NCBI RefSeq assembly: GCF_900112365.1 | Contig: NZ_FOLQ01000002.1 | Location: forward strand, 310,001 to 374,000 | Length of the DNA stretch: 64,000 nt | Direction of reading: 5' to 3' | Source: Spirosoma endophyticum | GTDB taxonomy: Bacteria > Bacteroidota > Bacteroidia > Cytophagales > Spirosomataceae | In this document: in pieces, positions 44,594 through 52,629 of the stretch | Layout: each line of letters begins with the position of its first letter | Numbering within the stretch: the stretch's first letter is position 1 | The notes under the pieces: model-generated | What the model was told of the DNA's origin: nothing | The model's input: only the letters and a program-made list of their open reading frames with translations | The model's database searches: none | Position numbers and translations under genes: made by a program

Positions 44594-45694
44594 TTATGCG
44601 CTGTGCAAAAACTCCATAATATCGCCGTCCTGCACGACGTATTCTTTGCCTTCAACGGCTAGTTTTCCGGCTTCACGAACACCCGTTTCCGTCTTGAATT
44701 GCGAGAAGTCGGGGAGTTTCATGACTTGGGCCCGGATAAATTTTCGTTCGAAATCGGAGTGAATAACCCCGGCGGCCTGCGGTGCTTTCCAGCCCCGGTG
44801 AATTGTCCAGGCACGAACTTCCTTAACGCCCGCCGTGAAATACGTAATCAGGCCCAGCAATTTGTATGACTCTTTAATGAGTTTACTCAAACCCGATTCA
44901 GTCAGGCCGTATTCGCTCAGAAACAACTCACGTTCTTCGGGGTCTTCCATTTCGGCGATTTGCGATTCGATACCCGCGCTGATAATAATGACATGGGCAC
45001 CCTCTTCTTTCACGGCTTCCTGAAGCGTGTCGGAATACGTATTGCCATTCGGCAACGACCCTTCGTCTACGTTCGCTACGTAGATTACAGGCTTCACGGT
45101 CAGCAGGGAAATATCACCAATGGCGGTTTCACGTTCTTCAGGTGATACCTGTACCGTACGGGCGCTTTTACCGGCTTCAAGGGCGCTTTTGTATTGCTTC
45201 AGAATTGCCAGTTCGGCTTTCGCTTTGGCATCGCCAACCTGTGCGGCTTTCGCAATCCGCTGGATTTTCTTGTCGACCGATTCCAGATCTTTCAACTGAA
45301 GTTCGGCGTCAATAATCTCTTTGTCAGAAACTGGATTCACTTTGCCTTCGACGTGCACGATATTGTCGTCTTCGAAGCACCGAATCACGTGCACGATGGC
45401 GTCGACTTCCCGAATGTTAGCCAGAAACTTGTTGCCCAGACCAGCACCCTGGCTGGCTCCTTTTACCAAACCAGCGATGTCGACGAACTCGATAATCGTT
45501 GGCACTACTTTTTGGGGTTTCACCAGGCCTTCGAGTGTATCCAGACGTTCATCTGGAACAGTTACTACGCCCACGTTAGGTTCTATTGTACAGAATGGAT
45601 AATTGGCTGCTTCAGCCTTTCCACTCGAAATGGCATTAAATAACGTTGACTTACCTACATTCGGTAAACCCACGATTCCACATTGAAGTCCCAT
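44594..45694 (-). CDS. ychF: Redox-regulated ATPase YchF (Obg-like)
   Basis: The 366-residue protein carries the YchF signatures: G1 [13 protein letters not shown], switch and G3 [21 protein letters not shown], an altered G4 (YVANVDEG, the ATP-preferring NxxE type rather than NKxD), and a TGS domain (about 280-366, [14 protein letters not shown] and [11 protein letters not shown]). YchF/OLA1 binds ribosomes and favours ATP. The frame extends 15 codons upstream into a repeat hairpin; the family start [13 protein letters not shown] is used. Transcription probably begins at 45785, giving a leader made almost entirely of hairpin H2. Confidence 0.97.
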   Translation of the reverse strand: MGLQCGIVGLPNVGKSTLFNAISSGKAEAANYPFCTIEPNVGVVTVPDERLDTLEGLVKPQKVVPTIIEFVDIAGLVKGASQGAGLGNKFLANIREVDAIVHVIRCFEDDNIVHVEGKVNPVSDKEIIDAELQLKDLESVDKKIQRIAKAAQVGDAKAKAELAILKQYKSALEAGKSARTVQVSPEERETAIGDISLLTVKPVIYVANVDEGSLPNGNTYSDTLQEAVKEEGAHVIIISAGIESQIAEMEDPEERELFLSEYGLTESGLSKLIKESYKLLGLITYFTAGVKEVRAWTIHRGWKAPQAAGVIHSDFERKFIRAQVMKLPDFSQFKTETGVREAGKLAVEGKEYVVQDGDIMEFLHSA

Positions 45695-45699
45695 ATATA

Positions 45700-45784
45700 A
45701 TTGTGAATGAGTGAATGAGTGAATGAGTGAACAACACAAACTGATAGTTATTCACTCATTCGCTCATTCACAATTCGCTCATTG
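45700..45784. repeat. Word-repeat hairpin H2 (GAATGAGT type) in the ychF leader
   Basis: The left arm carries three GAATGAGT words (45703-45732). The right arm (45747-45784) complements it with cactcattcgctcattc-type words. About 27 base pairs form, with one wobble. The hairpin starts 6 bases upstream of the ychF ATG and ends at the predicted transcription start, so it would be the 5' leader itself. Confidence 0.9.
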
Positions 45785-45791
45785 TTTTTTG

Positions 45792-45822
45792 CAAAAATAC
45801 AACTGCAATGGCGGACCGCAAA
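45792..45822 (-). promoter_or_regulatory. ychF promoter (TTTG-N19-TATTTTTG)
   Basis: On the minus strand, TTTG (45819-45822) is followed after 19 bases by TATTTTTG (45792-45799), matching the Bacteroidota -33/-7 consensus in sequence and spacing. The start site would be near 45785. Confidence 0.75.
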
Positions 45823-45850
45823 AAAAGCCTTCGACACGGGTCGAGGGCTA
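45819..45850 (-). terminator. Intrinsic terminator of the DUF3276 gene
   Basis: On the minus strand a 10-bp stem (agccctcgac/gtcgaaggct, one wobble) with a 4-base loop is followed by a run of seven T. The T run doubles as part of the ychF -33 element. Confidence 0.8.
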
Positions 45851-45921
45851 AGAGTGTGATGGATGAGTTGAAGACCAATAAGAAACTAGTGAAGTAAAGT
45901 CTAAATCATTCGTATGTCTGG

Positions 45922-46248
45922 TTATTCCCATTTTAGTTCACTGGCGAAATCGCTCTGTTCATCGCGTTCGCGCTGGACAAACTGCGTAAAATCGACGTCG
46001 GGCATTAGTTCCGTTTTGACGTGCTCTACGGTTTCCTGTAAGGCTTCAACGAACTTATCGAAATCTTCTTTATAGAGAAACATCTTGTGTTTTTCGTAAA
46101 CGAATCCTTCGCCTTGTGGATGCCGCCGGCTCTCCGTAATGGTGAGGTAATAGTCGTTCGTGCGCGTCGATTTAACGTCAAAAAAATAAGTTCGTTTACC
46201 CGCCCGAACCCGCTTCGAGTAGATTTTCTCCCGGTCTCTTTCGTCCAC
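45922..46248 (-). CDS. DUF3276 family (PUR-like) nucleic-acid binding protein
   Basis: A 108-residue protein of the DUF3276/PUR-repeat family: KIYSKRVRAGKRTYFFDVKS (first strands), DYYLTITESRRH, EKHKMFLYKEDFDKFVEALQ and a C-terminal acidic helix. Family members resemble the PUR-alpha repeat and bind single-stranded nucleic acids; in Bacteroidota they are broadly conserved and of unclear role. Own terminator, single gene. Confidence 0.9.
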   Translation of the reverse strand: MDERDREKIYSKRVRAGKRTYFFDVKSTRTNDYYLTITESRRHPQGEGFVYEKHKMFLYKEDFDKFVEALQETVEHVKTELMPDVDFTQFVQRERDEQSDFASELKWE

Positions 46249-46397
46249 AATCAGTAAGGTTTAGTCAGTTCACAACCGCTAAAGTACGGGCAAACAGGAA
46301 AGAACAAAAAGAAAGCGGATAAATATTATTTGGGGCAGAATAGCCCCAAATAATCAGCGTGTTGTGGAGGCTGCTCTACAGTTTTTTTGCTAATTGC

Positions 46398-46428
46398 TTG
46401 GTAATTAAGCCAATCTGTTCTATCTTTG
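46398..46428 (+). promoter_or_regulatory. Promoter of the RlpA-like gene (TTG-N20-TATCTTTG)
   Basis: TTG at 46398-46400, a 20-base spacer, and TATCTTTG at 46421-46428 match the Bacteroidota promoter consensus. The start site would be near 46435. Confidence 0.75.
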
Positions 46429-46520
46429 TTATACAGGAATTGCACTTTTTGGGGACGGGATGTATGTGAGTTCGATCAATATACGTGCCGTCTGTTTTTT
46501 TTCACGTAACCAAAAGCTGT

Positions 46521-46955
46521 ATGAGTTTAATCGTGTCCCTTATGTTGTTTTTTAGCAACATAAAATCGGCGGAGGTCCTTCCGGGCCTCATACAGAAAGG
46601 CAAAGCGTCTTTTTATTCCAAGAAGTTCAATGGTCGCAAGACCTATTACGGTGAGCGCGTTAGCTCCGATGCGCTTGAAGGAGCCCATCTCCACCTCCCA
46701 CTGAATACGTTAGTTGAGGTTACAAACCTAGACAACCAACGTTCGGTAATTGTACGAATCAATGATCGTGGGCCATTTTCGAAGGGCCGTGTCATTGACC
46801 TAACCCACGCAGCGGCTAACGCACTGGGCATGGTTTCCAAAGGAATTGCCAACGTATCGCTTCGCGTTGTTGGTAAAGGTCGCGCGATCGCGTTGTCTCC
46901 TTCGGCATTCTCTGCGCCCATTGCTTTCCAGTCGATGCTGGAACCAGTCCTATAA
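46521..46955 (+). CDS. RlpA-like DPBB-domain protein
   Basis: The 144-residue secreted protein has a signal peptide (MSLIVSLMLFFSNIKSAEV, with ATG at 46521; a GTG 12 codons earlier is also in frame) and one double-psi beta-barrel: GKASFYSKKFNGRKTYYGE, LPLNTLVEVTNLDN, IVRINDRGPFSKGRVIDLTH and NVSLRVVGKG. The family includes the septal lytic transglycosylase RlpA, with the conserved Asp in NDRGPF as likely catalytic acid. There is no SPOR domain. A good promoter precedes it and a terminator follows. Confidence 0.93.
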   Translation: MSLIVSLMLFFSNIKSAEVLPGLIQKGKASFYSKKFNGRKTYYGERVSSDALEGAHLHLPLNTLVEVTNLDNQRSVIVRINDRGPFSKGRVIDLTHAAANALGMVSKGIANVSLRVVGKGRAIALSPSAFSAPIAFQSMLEPVL

Positions 46956-46980
46956 CGTAGTCCAACCAGCCTACGCCAAC

Positions 46981-47041
46981 AGAACCGTTCGATATTTCCT
47001 TGTGCAATTCCTGCCGGAGATGTCGAACGGTTCTCTTTTTG
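46981..47041 (+). terminator. Terminator of the RlpA-like gene
   Basis: The 12-bp stem agaaccgttcga/tcgaacggttct (46981-46992 with 47023-47034) is followed by ctttttg. The 30-base loop is large but the T tract supports it. Confidence 0.7.
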
Positions 47042-47046
47042 CGTTG

Positions 47047-47140
47047 TTAAAGAGTGAAAGAATGAATGAGCGAAAGAGCGAATAGCTGGACTCGCAATTT
47101 TTTGTTCGCTCTTTCGCTCATTCATTCTTTCACTCTTTAA
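47047..47140. repeat. Word-repeat hairpin H3 (GAAAGAGC/GAATGAGC type), perfect 36-bp stem
   Basis: The left arm 47047-47082 and right arm 47105-47140 are exact reverse complements over 36 bases, with a 22-base loop. Each arm is made of GAGTGAAA, GAATGAAT and GAGCGAAA words. It lies between the rlpA-like terminator and the DUF58 ATG, which follows the right arm by 4 bases. Confidence 0.95.
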
Positions 47141-47144
47141 ATAC

Positions 47145-48056
47145 ATGAAACAAGCTCTTAATCTGGGTCAGGTACGCTCGTTTGGGAACGTCGAATTTCT
47201 GGCCCGCCAGTTGGTCGAAGGATTCATTACCGGGCTGCATAAATCCCCTTTCCACGGCTTTTCGGTGGAGTTTGCCGAACACCGACTTTATAATACGGGC
47301 GAAACCACCCGCCATATTGACTGGAAAGTATTTGGTAAAACGGAGAAATTGTTTGTCAAGCGGTACGAAGAAGAAACAAACCTGCGGTGTCACCTGCTGA
47401 TTGATACGTCGTCGTCGATGTATTATCCAGAGGATAACTACGGTAAGATGACATTCAGTGTGATGGCATCGGCTTGTTTAGCCTATATGCTTCAGCGTCA
47501 GAAAGATGCAGTGAGCCTTACTACGTTCGCCGATGTGATTGATCTGCAAACGCCAACGAAATCGACGCCTTCGCACGTTCACAAACTCTTTACGCAGTTA
47601 GATCAGTTGATGCAGCAGCCCAAACCGCTACGTAAAACGTCGGCGGCTGAGGTGATTCACGAAGTGGCTGAGAAAATAAACAAACGGTCGCTGGTAGTAA
47701 TTTTCAGTGATATGTTCGATAACAGCGATAAATCCGACGCGTTGTTTTCGGCCTTGCAACACCTGCGCCACAATCTGCACGAAGTATTGCTGTTTCACGT
47801 AACGGACAAAAAAACGGAAGAAGATTTTGCGTTCGATGAGCGTCCCTACGAATTCATTGATCTGGAAACGGGCGAGAAAGTTAAACTTCAGCCAGGTCAG
47901 GTACGTGAAACCTATCAACAGGCCGTAAAAACGTATTTTCAGGAATTGAAAATGCGTTGCGGCCAATATAAGATTGACTTCATCGAAGCCGATATTGCCC
48001 AGGGATTCGACCAAATTCTAACCGCTTATTTAGTGAAACGCACGAAAATGAAATAG
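47145..48056 (+). CDS. DUF58 domain protein (vWA-like)
   Basis: The 303-residue cytoplasmic protein has the DUF58 core GFSVEFAEHRLYNTGETTRHIDWKVFGKT-type stretch (here across residues about 42-68), KRYEEETN, and a vWA-like MIDAS start LIDTSSSMYYP with later FSDMFDNSD. DUF58 proteins work with MoxR AAA ATPases as metal-ion dependent adaptors. No moxR gene is in the window. The ATG is preceded directly by hairpin H3, so translation initiation may be affected by it. Converges with the TlpA-like gene across hairpin H10. Confidence 0.93.
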   Translation: MKQALNLGQVRSFGNVEFLARQLVEGFITGLHKSPFHGFSVEFAEHRLYNTGETTRHIDWKVFGKTEKLFVKRYEEETNLRCHLLIDTSSSMYYPEDNYGKMTFSVMASACLAYMLQRQKDAVSLTTFADVIDLQTPTKSTPSHVHKLFTQLDQLMQQPKPLRKTSAAEVIHEVAEKINKRSLVVIFSDMFDNSDKSDALFSALQHLRHNLHEVLLFHVTDKKTEEDFAFDERPYEFIDLETGEKVKLQPGQVRETYQQAVKTYFQELKMRCGQYKIDFIEADIAQGFDQILTAYLVKRTKMK

Positions 48057-48059
48057 ACG

Positions 48060-48158
48060 TAAGGCGGCTGGAAAGCCGTGAAGCCGAAGGCTAATTGTAA
48101 AGATACCTAACAGTAACTGCACAATTGCCTTCGGCTTCACGACTTTCCAGCCGCCTTA
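48060..48158. repeat. GC-rich word-repeat hairpin H10 between convergent genes
   Basis: A stem of about 37 bp (48060-48098 with 48121-48158, one mismatch and one bulge) built from words such as GAAGCCGAAGGC and GGCTGGAAAGCC. The right arm contains the stop codon of the TlpA-like gene (48156-48158). Position suggests use as a terminator for both genes. Confidence 0.85.
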
Positions 48159-49646
48159 CTTTTTAATACTTGCTTTTACATTGGCTGGCGCAGCGGTGGT
48201 CTTTTTGGCGGCCTGACCTGCGTGTTGTTTTTTGTGAAAGAGCATGAAATCTTCAATCTGTTCGACGGGTAATTTGCGAGCAATAATCCGTTTATCCTTG
48301 TCGAGCATGTAAACTGTCGGCGTCGTCCAGACATCATACTGGCGTCGGTAATCGGTACGGGCGGGGAAGTCAAATCCGTTTATGACGTTGCCAAATTTGA
48401 ATTCCTTAATAAATTTCCTCCACTCCTTAGGGTCCTGATCAATCGCAATCGCTAATACTTCAGCCCCTTTCCCTTTGTAGGTATCCGCAAATTTTTGCAG
48501 GGCGGGAGCGCTCTCCCGGCAGTGACCGCAGGTTGGTGAATAGAAAAAGACGACAGTATAATCGGCCTTAATATTCTGAAGAATAATGGGTTTCCGAAGC
48601 GTATCTGTAATAACGGGAGCCACCAGCACCTTTCCTACGAGATTAGGTTTCATCGTGGCCACACGTTCGCCAATACTTTTCAGCGTCGAAGAGTCTGTTA
48701 CCGTCATGATGCCCGTCGCGTAATATTTCTCGAACATATGGACGAATAAGCCATCGGTACCCATCACTTTGGGTTGCTCATACGGTTGCGTGATGTAGAA
48801 GATGGTGTAATACCGCATCTCCTTGTTTTTCCCGGCTATGGCTTTTCCGACTACGTAGTCAGCTTCTTTAATAAGCGAATCGGGAACCTGCACGGTCAAT
48901 TCTTTGATGTACCGATCAATTTTCTTTTGCAGGATGGGTGTGCGAATGAAACGCTCGTCGGCAAAGTCGAAATTGTCCCAGAAATGGCCTTTGAAGTAGT
49001 TGAATACCCAGGTAGAATCGGGTCGTCCGTTGGCTAATTTAGGCGCCGGTGGGACTTCGGGCTCAGCCGTTGCTTTGAGTAATTTAACCGCGAACGAACT
49101 CGCATTATCGGTCAAAAACTGGGCTCTGTAATCAGCCGCCTGTTTTTGTAATGTACTCATCTCCTTGTCAATCGTTGCGGACGACGTAGCATCCTTGCTG
49201 GCTTTTCTCTGCACATTCAACGCCTGAGCCTGTTCATATAGCTTGCCAAGCTGTTGCTGATAGCCGTAAAACAACTCATTTTCCTTCGAACCCGTTATGG
49301 TCATTACCTTGATTGTATTGACCGTATCGGTGTCAAACGAAAACTGCTGATCGTTGGTAATGAGAAATTCGATGTATCGGTTTCTAGGCGTTACAACGAT
49401 GTATAATCCTTCGGGCAGGCTTTTTTTGCCTTCAAAGACCATGTTGCCTTCGCCATTTACACGAGCCGTGTCTTTAGGAATGTATTGAGTGGCCCCAAAG
49501 TAATGGGCCAATACGCAGGTCGTATCCCGTAGTCCCTTGATGTGGCCATTAATTTTATACCCGTCGGCTGTTCCGGTGGTCGATTGTGCCTGGGCACCAG
49601 CTACTAGAAGCAAGCCAAGCAGACCAGTCAGGAGGAGGTTTTTCAT
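48156..49646 (-). CDS. TlpA-like thioredoxin-fold protein with DUF4369/DUF5106-type domains
   Basis: A 496-residue secreted protein (signal peptide 1-20, LVAGAQAQ). The N-terminal beta domain (KINGHIKGLRDTTCVLAHYFG, about 30-120) fits DUF4369, a helical middle region with a coiled coil (about 125-220) fits DUF5106, and the C-terminus is a thioredoxin fold with redox motif FYSPTCGHCRESAP and cis-Pro TTPTVYMLDK. Such proteins act in periplasmic thiol redox or heme maturation. A CAAATTTA at 49682-49689 might be its -7 element. The stop codon lies in hairpin H10. Confidence 0.92.
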   Translation of the reverse strand: MKNLLLTGLLGLLLVAGAQAQSTTGTADGYKINGHIKGLRDTTCVLAHYFGATQYIPKDTARVNGEGNMVFEGKKSLPEGLYIVVTPRNRYIEFLITNDQQFSFDTDTVNTIKVMTITGSKENELFYGYQQQLGKLYEQAQALNVQRKASKDATSSATIDKEMSTLQKQAADYRAQFLTDNASSFAVKLLKATAEPEVPPAPKLANGRPDSTWVFNYFKGHFWDNFDFADERFIRTPILQKKIDRYIKELTVQVPDSLIKEADYVVGKAIAGKNKEMRYYTIFYITQPYEQPKVMGTDGLFVHMFEKYYATGIMTVTDSSTLKSIGERVATMKPNLVGKVLVAPVITDTLRKPIILQNIKADYTVVFFYSPTCGHCRESAPALQKFADTYKGKGAEVLAIAIDQDPKEWRKFIKEFKFGNVINGFDFPARTDYRRQYDVWTTPTVYMLDKDKRIIARKLPVEQIEDFMLFHKKQHAGQAAKKTTAAPANVKASIKK

Positions 49647-49747
49647 AGAAAGTGATACGTATCTTCGCGGCAGAATAGAGTCAAATTTACGGTATTTGCT
49701 GGTAAGTGCGTTGTTTTACAAAACGCTGGCTCCTACCGGTATAGTCT

Positions 49748-50560
49748 ATGTTTTATTTCTTTTCCAAAACGATTACCTACCTGCTGACACCGGCGGGTTT
49801 CCTGGTAATAACTTTATTGCTGGTATTTTATACGAAAAACGTTCGCTATCGTCGCCGGTTTATTGGTCTTTCCCTGGTTGTTTTCTGGTTGTTTGGCAAT
49901 TCGTTTCTAACGAATGAGCTAGCCTCCTGGTGGGAATATCCGCCACAGAAGCCTCCAGCTGTGCCAGCCGATTCGTCAGTGCAGATAGCCGTTTTGCTTA
50001 CGGGTGGCATGGTCAATGGCATGAAAGAAATTCCCGTTGCCACTCCTGGTTCAACAACAAATGGGCGCTTTTTGCTAGGGCGAGAGGCTGATCGGGCTGG
50101 TCAGGCTTTGTATCTATACAAAGCTGGTGTTGTCCAGAAAATTCTGATTAGTGGCGGCATGGGCAGTTTGCCTTTTCAGCCAACGCCTGTTAGCGATGAA
50201 GGGCATATGACAGCCCAGTTTCTTATCACGGCTGGCGTTCGTTCAGTAGATATCATACTGGAAAATAAGTCGCGTAATACACACGAGAACGCGCTTTATT
50301 CGGCTGCTGTACTTCGGCAACGCTTCCACACAAATCGCTGTGTAGTTGTCACTTCCGCCTGGCATATGCGCCGAGCTGTGGCTTGTTTTCAAAAGGAAGG
50401 GGTTACCGTAAGTCCCTTTCCGAGTAGTTTCCTGAGCGGACGCCGGTCATTCGCGCCGGGTGAATGGCTGCTGCCGCACGAGGAAGCATTTTTCAATGCG
50501 TATTACCTCGTGCGGGAACTAGTGGGCTATGTTACGTATAAGGTTGTTGGGTATGCCTAA
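49748..50560 (+). CDS. YdcF/ElyC family (DUF218) protein
   Basis: The 270-residue protein has two N-terminal membrane helices (about 10-28, 37-53) and a DUF218 domain: IAVLLTGGMVNG, EADRAGQALYLYKAGVVQKILISGG, ENKSRNTHENALYSAAVL and VVTSAWHMRRAVACFQKEGV. SanA/ElyC/YdcF proteins influence envelope polysaccharide assembly. It faces pfkA convergently with a gap of 10 bases and no visible terminator. Confidence 0.92.
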   Translation: MFYFFSKTITYLLTPAGFLVITLLLVFYTKNVRYRRRFIGLSLVVFWLFGNSFLTNELASWWEYPPQKPPAVPADSSVQIAVLLTGGMVNGMKEIPVATPGSTTNGRFLLGREADRAGQALYLYKAGVVQKILISGGMGSLPFQPTPVSDEGHMTAQFLITAGVRSVDIILENKSRNTHENALYSAAVLRQRFHTNRCVVVTSAWHMRRAVACFQKEGVTVSPFPSSFLSGRRSFAPGEWLLPHEEAFFNAYYLVRELVGYVTYKVVGYA

Positions 50561-50570
50561 ACCGAACGCC

Positions 50571-51545
50571 TTAAACCGAAAGAATTTTTACCATACGTAG
50601 TAAATCCTCGCTGATAGGCTTTGGGAGCCGGATGGTGTCGCGGAAAGGCGTGTAGACCAATTCGTTATTCACGACACCGGCCATTACGTTTTTCTCGCCA
50701 TTCATTAGGCCTTCTATTGCTCCCAAGCCTAAGCGGCTGGCCAGAATCCGGTCGTAAGCCGTTGGTACACCTCCCCGTTGAATGTGGCCCAACGTAGTGA
50801 CGCGCATATCGATGTTGGGGTCAACCTGCAAGCGAATTTTCTCCGCAATCTCGGCGGCATTACCTTCCTCTTCCCCTTCGGCAATCACCACGATAGACGA
50901 CGATTTCTGGCGGCTCCAACCCGATTTTAGTGTTTCAACAACTTCTGAAATGGGGGTTAGTACTTCCGGAACCATCACCATCTCGGCTCCCCCCGCAATA
51001 CCGGACTGGATGGCGATATAGCCCGAATCCCGGCCCATTACTTCAATGAAGAAGATACGGTCGTGGGAGTCGGCGGTGTCCCGAATTTTGTCAATAGCTT
51101 CCAGAGCCGTGTTTACCGCGGTGTCGAAGCCAATCGTATGGTCAGTGCCGTAGAGGTCATTATCAATTGTTCCGGGTGCGCCAACGGTAGGAATACCGTA
51201 TTCATCATAAAAGAGCGTTGCCCCCGTGAATGTACCGTTGCCTCCAATGGCGATTAATCCTTCGATGTCATGTTTACAGAGTTGTTCATAGGCTTTCGCA
51301 CGGCCTTCAGGTGTCATAAACTCTTTACTGCGGGCTGATTTCAGGATGGTTCCTCCCCGTTGTACGATATTACTCACCGAATGAGAAGACATCTGAAAAA
51401 TATCGCCATTTATCATTCCGCTGTACCCCCGGCGGATGCCGAACACTTCAATTCCGTGGTAGACCGCCCCCCGGACAACCGCTCGGATGCAGGCGTTCAT
51501 ACCCGGCGCGTCGCCACCAGAGGTAAAAACAGCTATTCGTTTCAT
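50571..51545 (-). CDS. pfkA: ATP-dependent 6-phosphofructokinase
   Basis: The 324-residue protein is a standard bacterial PfkA, phosphorylating fructose 6-phosphate in glycolysis: TSGGDAPGMNACIRA (ATP site), GYSGMING, AIGGNGTF, GTIDNDLYGTDHTIGFDTA (catalytic TIDND) and EVMGRDSGYIA. Length fits the tetrameric family. It has its own upstream region of about 240 bases. Confidence 0.97.
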   Translation of the reverse strand: MKRIAVFTSGGDAPGMNACIRAVVRGAVYHGIEVFGIRRGYSGMINGDIFQMSSHSVSNIVQRGGTILKSARSKEFMTPEGRAKAYEQLCKHDIEGLIAIGGNGTFTGATLFYDEYGIPTVGAPGTIDNDLYGTDHTIGFDTAVNTALEAIDKIRDTADSHDRIFFIEVMGRDSGYIAIQSGIAGGAEMVMVPEVLTPISEVVETLKSGWSRQKSSSIVVIAEGEEEGNAAEIAEKIRLQVDPNIDMRVTTLGHIQRGGVPTAYDRILASRLGLGAIEGLMNGEKNVMAGVVNNELVYTPFRDTIRLPKPISEDLLRMVKILSV

Positions 51546-51609
51546 AGGTCAATTCAATTTTTTAAGGAAATTTCACAAAAAGGTTAGGCAAGTCACATTA
51601 TCAACCCCG

Positions 51610-51617
51610 CAAATTTA
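51610..51617 (-). promoter_or_regulatory. Candidate -7 element of pfkA
   Basis: TAAATTTG on the minus strand matches TAnnTTTG, with a start site about 58 bases upstream of pfkA. No -33 TTTG at the standard distance. Confidence 0.4.
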
Positions 51618-51788
51618 TCCGCATTTCCCAATCTAAAGGCATGTGTCTGGTAATAATCCCATTGTTTTCATACAAATTTCACAAAACAGGCCAAATGAGC
51701 ATTTTAGGGCCATTATGATTTTAATACGTCTGGAATCGGTATGAGTAGCCAACTATTCTTCTCTATTCATAACCCGAATTCGGAACAT

Positions 51789-52544
51789 TTAGCGTGCCGA
51801 AAACCTGGCTGATCGCCAAAGGATACGTCCGTGATTTAAGAGGGTGGTCAAAAGCCCGAAGTGCGTGACCAATACGTTGAACCGATCGATCAGCGACCGC
51901 CGATGCTGCTGTACCGACAATCCTCCAACTAAGTATTTGCATAGGATAAACGGCAGAAATTCAACGGTTTGGGCTGCTTTCAGGCAACGGATCTCCCAGT
52001 CCAGATCAGCACTAAGGTTATCTGTCGGATAGTCGGGTGCGATGGCTCGTTTAGCGACAAAAGCCTGATGACACACTTTCATCCCGAGCGCCATATCCTG
52101 CCATTTTAACGTATGCGGCAGCGTATGGGGCGTCACCTGGCTCCGCAAGCCGACTGGAATACCAATGTGCTTATCGTCATCACGAACGAATAACGCATCG
52201 CTATAATACACATCAGCCTGTGTTGCTTTACTCTTTGCCAAAAGGCTCGGTAGCGTTTGCGGGTCGTATAGTTCATCGCCAGCATTCATGAACCAAACGT
52301 ATTGCCCACGCGCCCGATGAAGTCCTTTGTTCATGGCATCATAAAGGCCACGGTCAGGTTCAGAAACCCAGGTCGTAATGTGTTTTTCGTAGCGCTTGAT
52401 AATGTCCAGCGTGCCATCCGTCGAGGCTCCATCAATGATGACATACTCGAAATCGGTTGCCTGCTGCGCCACAACGCTCTGAATCGTGCGCTCCAGAAAC
52501 CGCTCGGCATTATACGTAATGGTGATGATGGAGACGGTTGGCAT
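51789..52544 (-). CDS. GT2 family glycosyltransferase
   Basis: A GT-A type transferase of 251 residues: TVSIITITYNAERFLERTIQ, VIIDGASTDGTLDIIKRYE, SEPDRGLYDAMNKGLH and WFMNAGDELYD (the metal-binding region) are typical GT2/WcaA. The frame extends upstream to 52586, but the extra 14 codons come from the repeat hairpin H4 and the family start MPTVSIITITYN is used. It is the last gene of the glycan locus and follows the GT4 gene. Confidence 0.93.
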   Translation of the reverse strand: MPTVSIITITYNAERFLERTIQSVVAQQATDFEYVIIDGASTDGTLDIIKRYEKHITTWVSEPDRGLYDAMNKGLHRARGQYVWFMNAGDELYDPQTLPSLLAKSKATQADVYYSDALFVRDDDKHIGIPVGLRSQVTPHTLPHTLKWQDMALGMKVCHQAFVAKRAIAPDYPTDNLSADLDWEIRCLKAAQTVEFLPFILCKYLVGGLSVQQHRRSLIDRFNVLVTHFGLLTTLLNHGRILWRSARFSAR

Positions 52545-52548
52545 GTTC

Positions 52549-52629
52549 AAAGAGCGAAAGAGCGAAAGAGCGAAAGAGCGTAGCATGATGCGTCAGCCAC
52601 TCTTTCACTCTTTCGTTCTTTCGCTCATT
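52549..52629. repeat. Word-repeat hairpin H4 (GAAAGAGC type) between GT4 and GT2 genes
   Basis: The left arm 52549-52582 has four GAAAGAGC words. The right arm (52598-52629) is its near complement, 28 of 32 by eye. The right arm encodes the last residues (MSERTKE) and the stop codon of the GT4 protein, and the left arm ends 5 bases before the GT2 ATG. Same word family as H3. Confidence 0.88.

Noticed and set aside
45695..45739. Fifteen-codon upstream extension of ychF
   Set aside because: It is encoded by the repeat hairpin, and the family start [16 protein letters not shown] follows directly.
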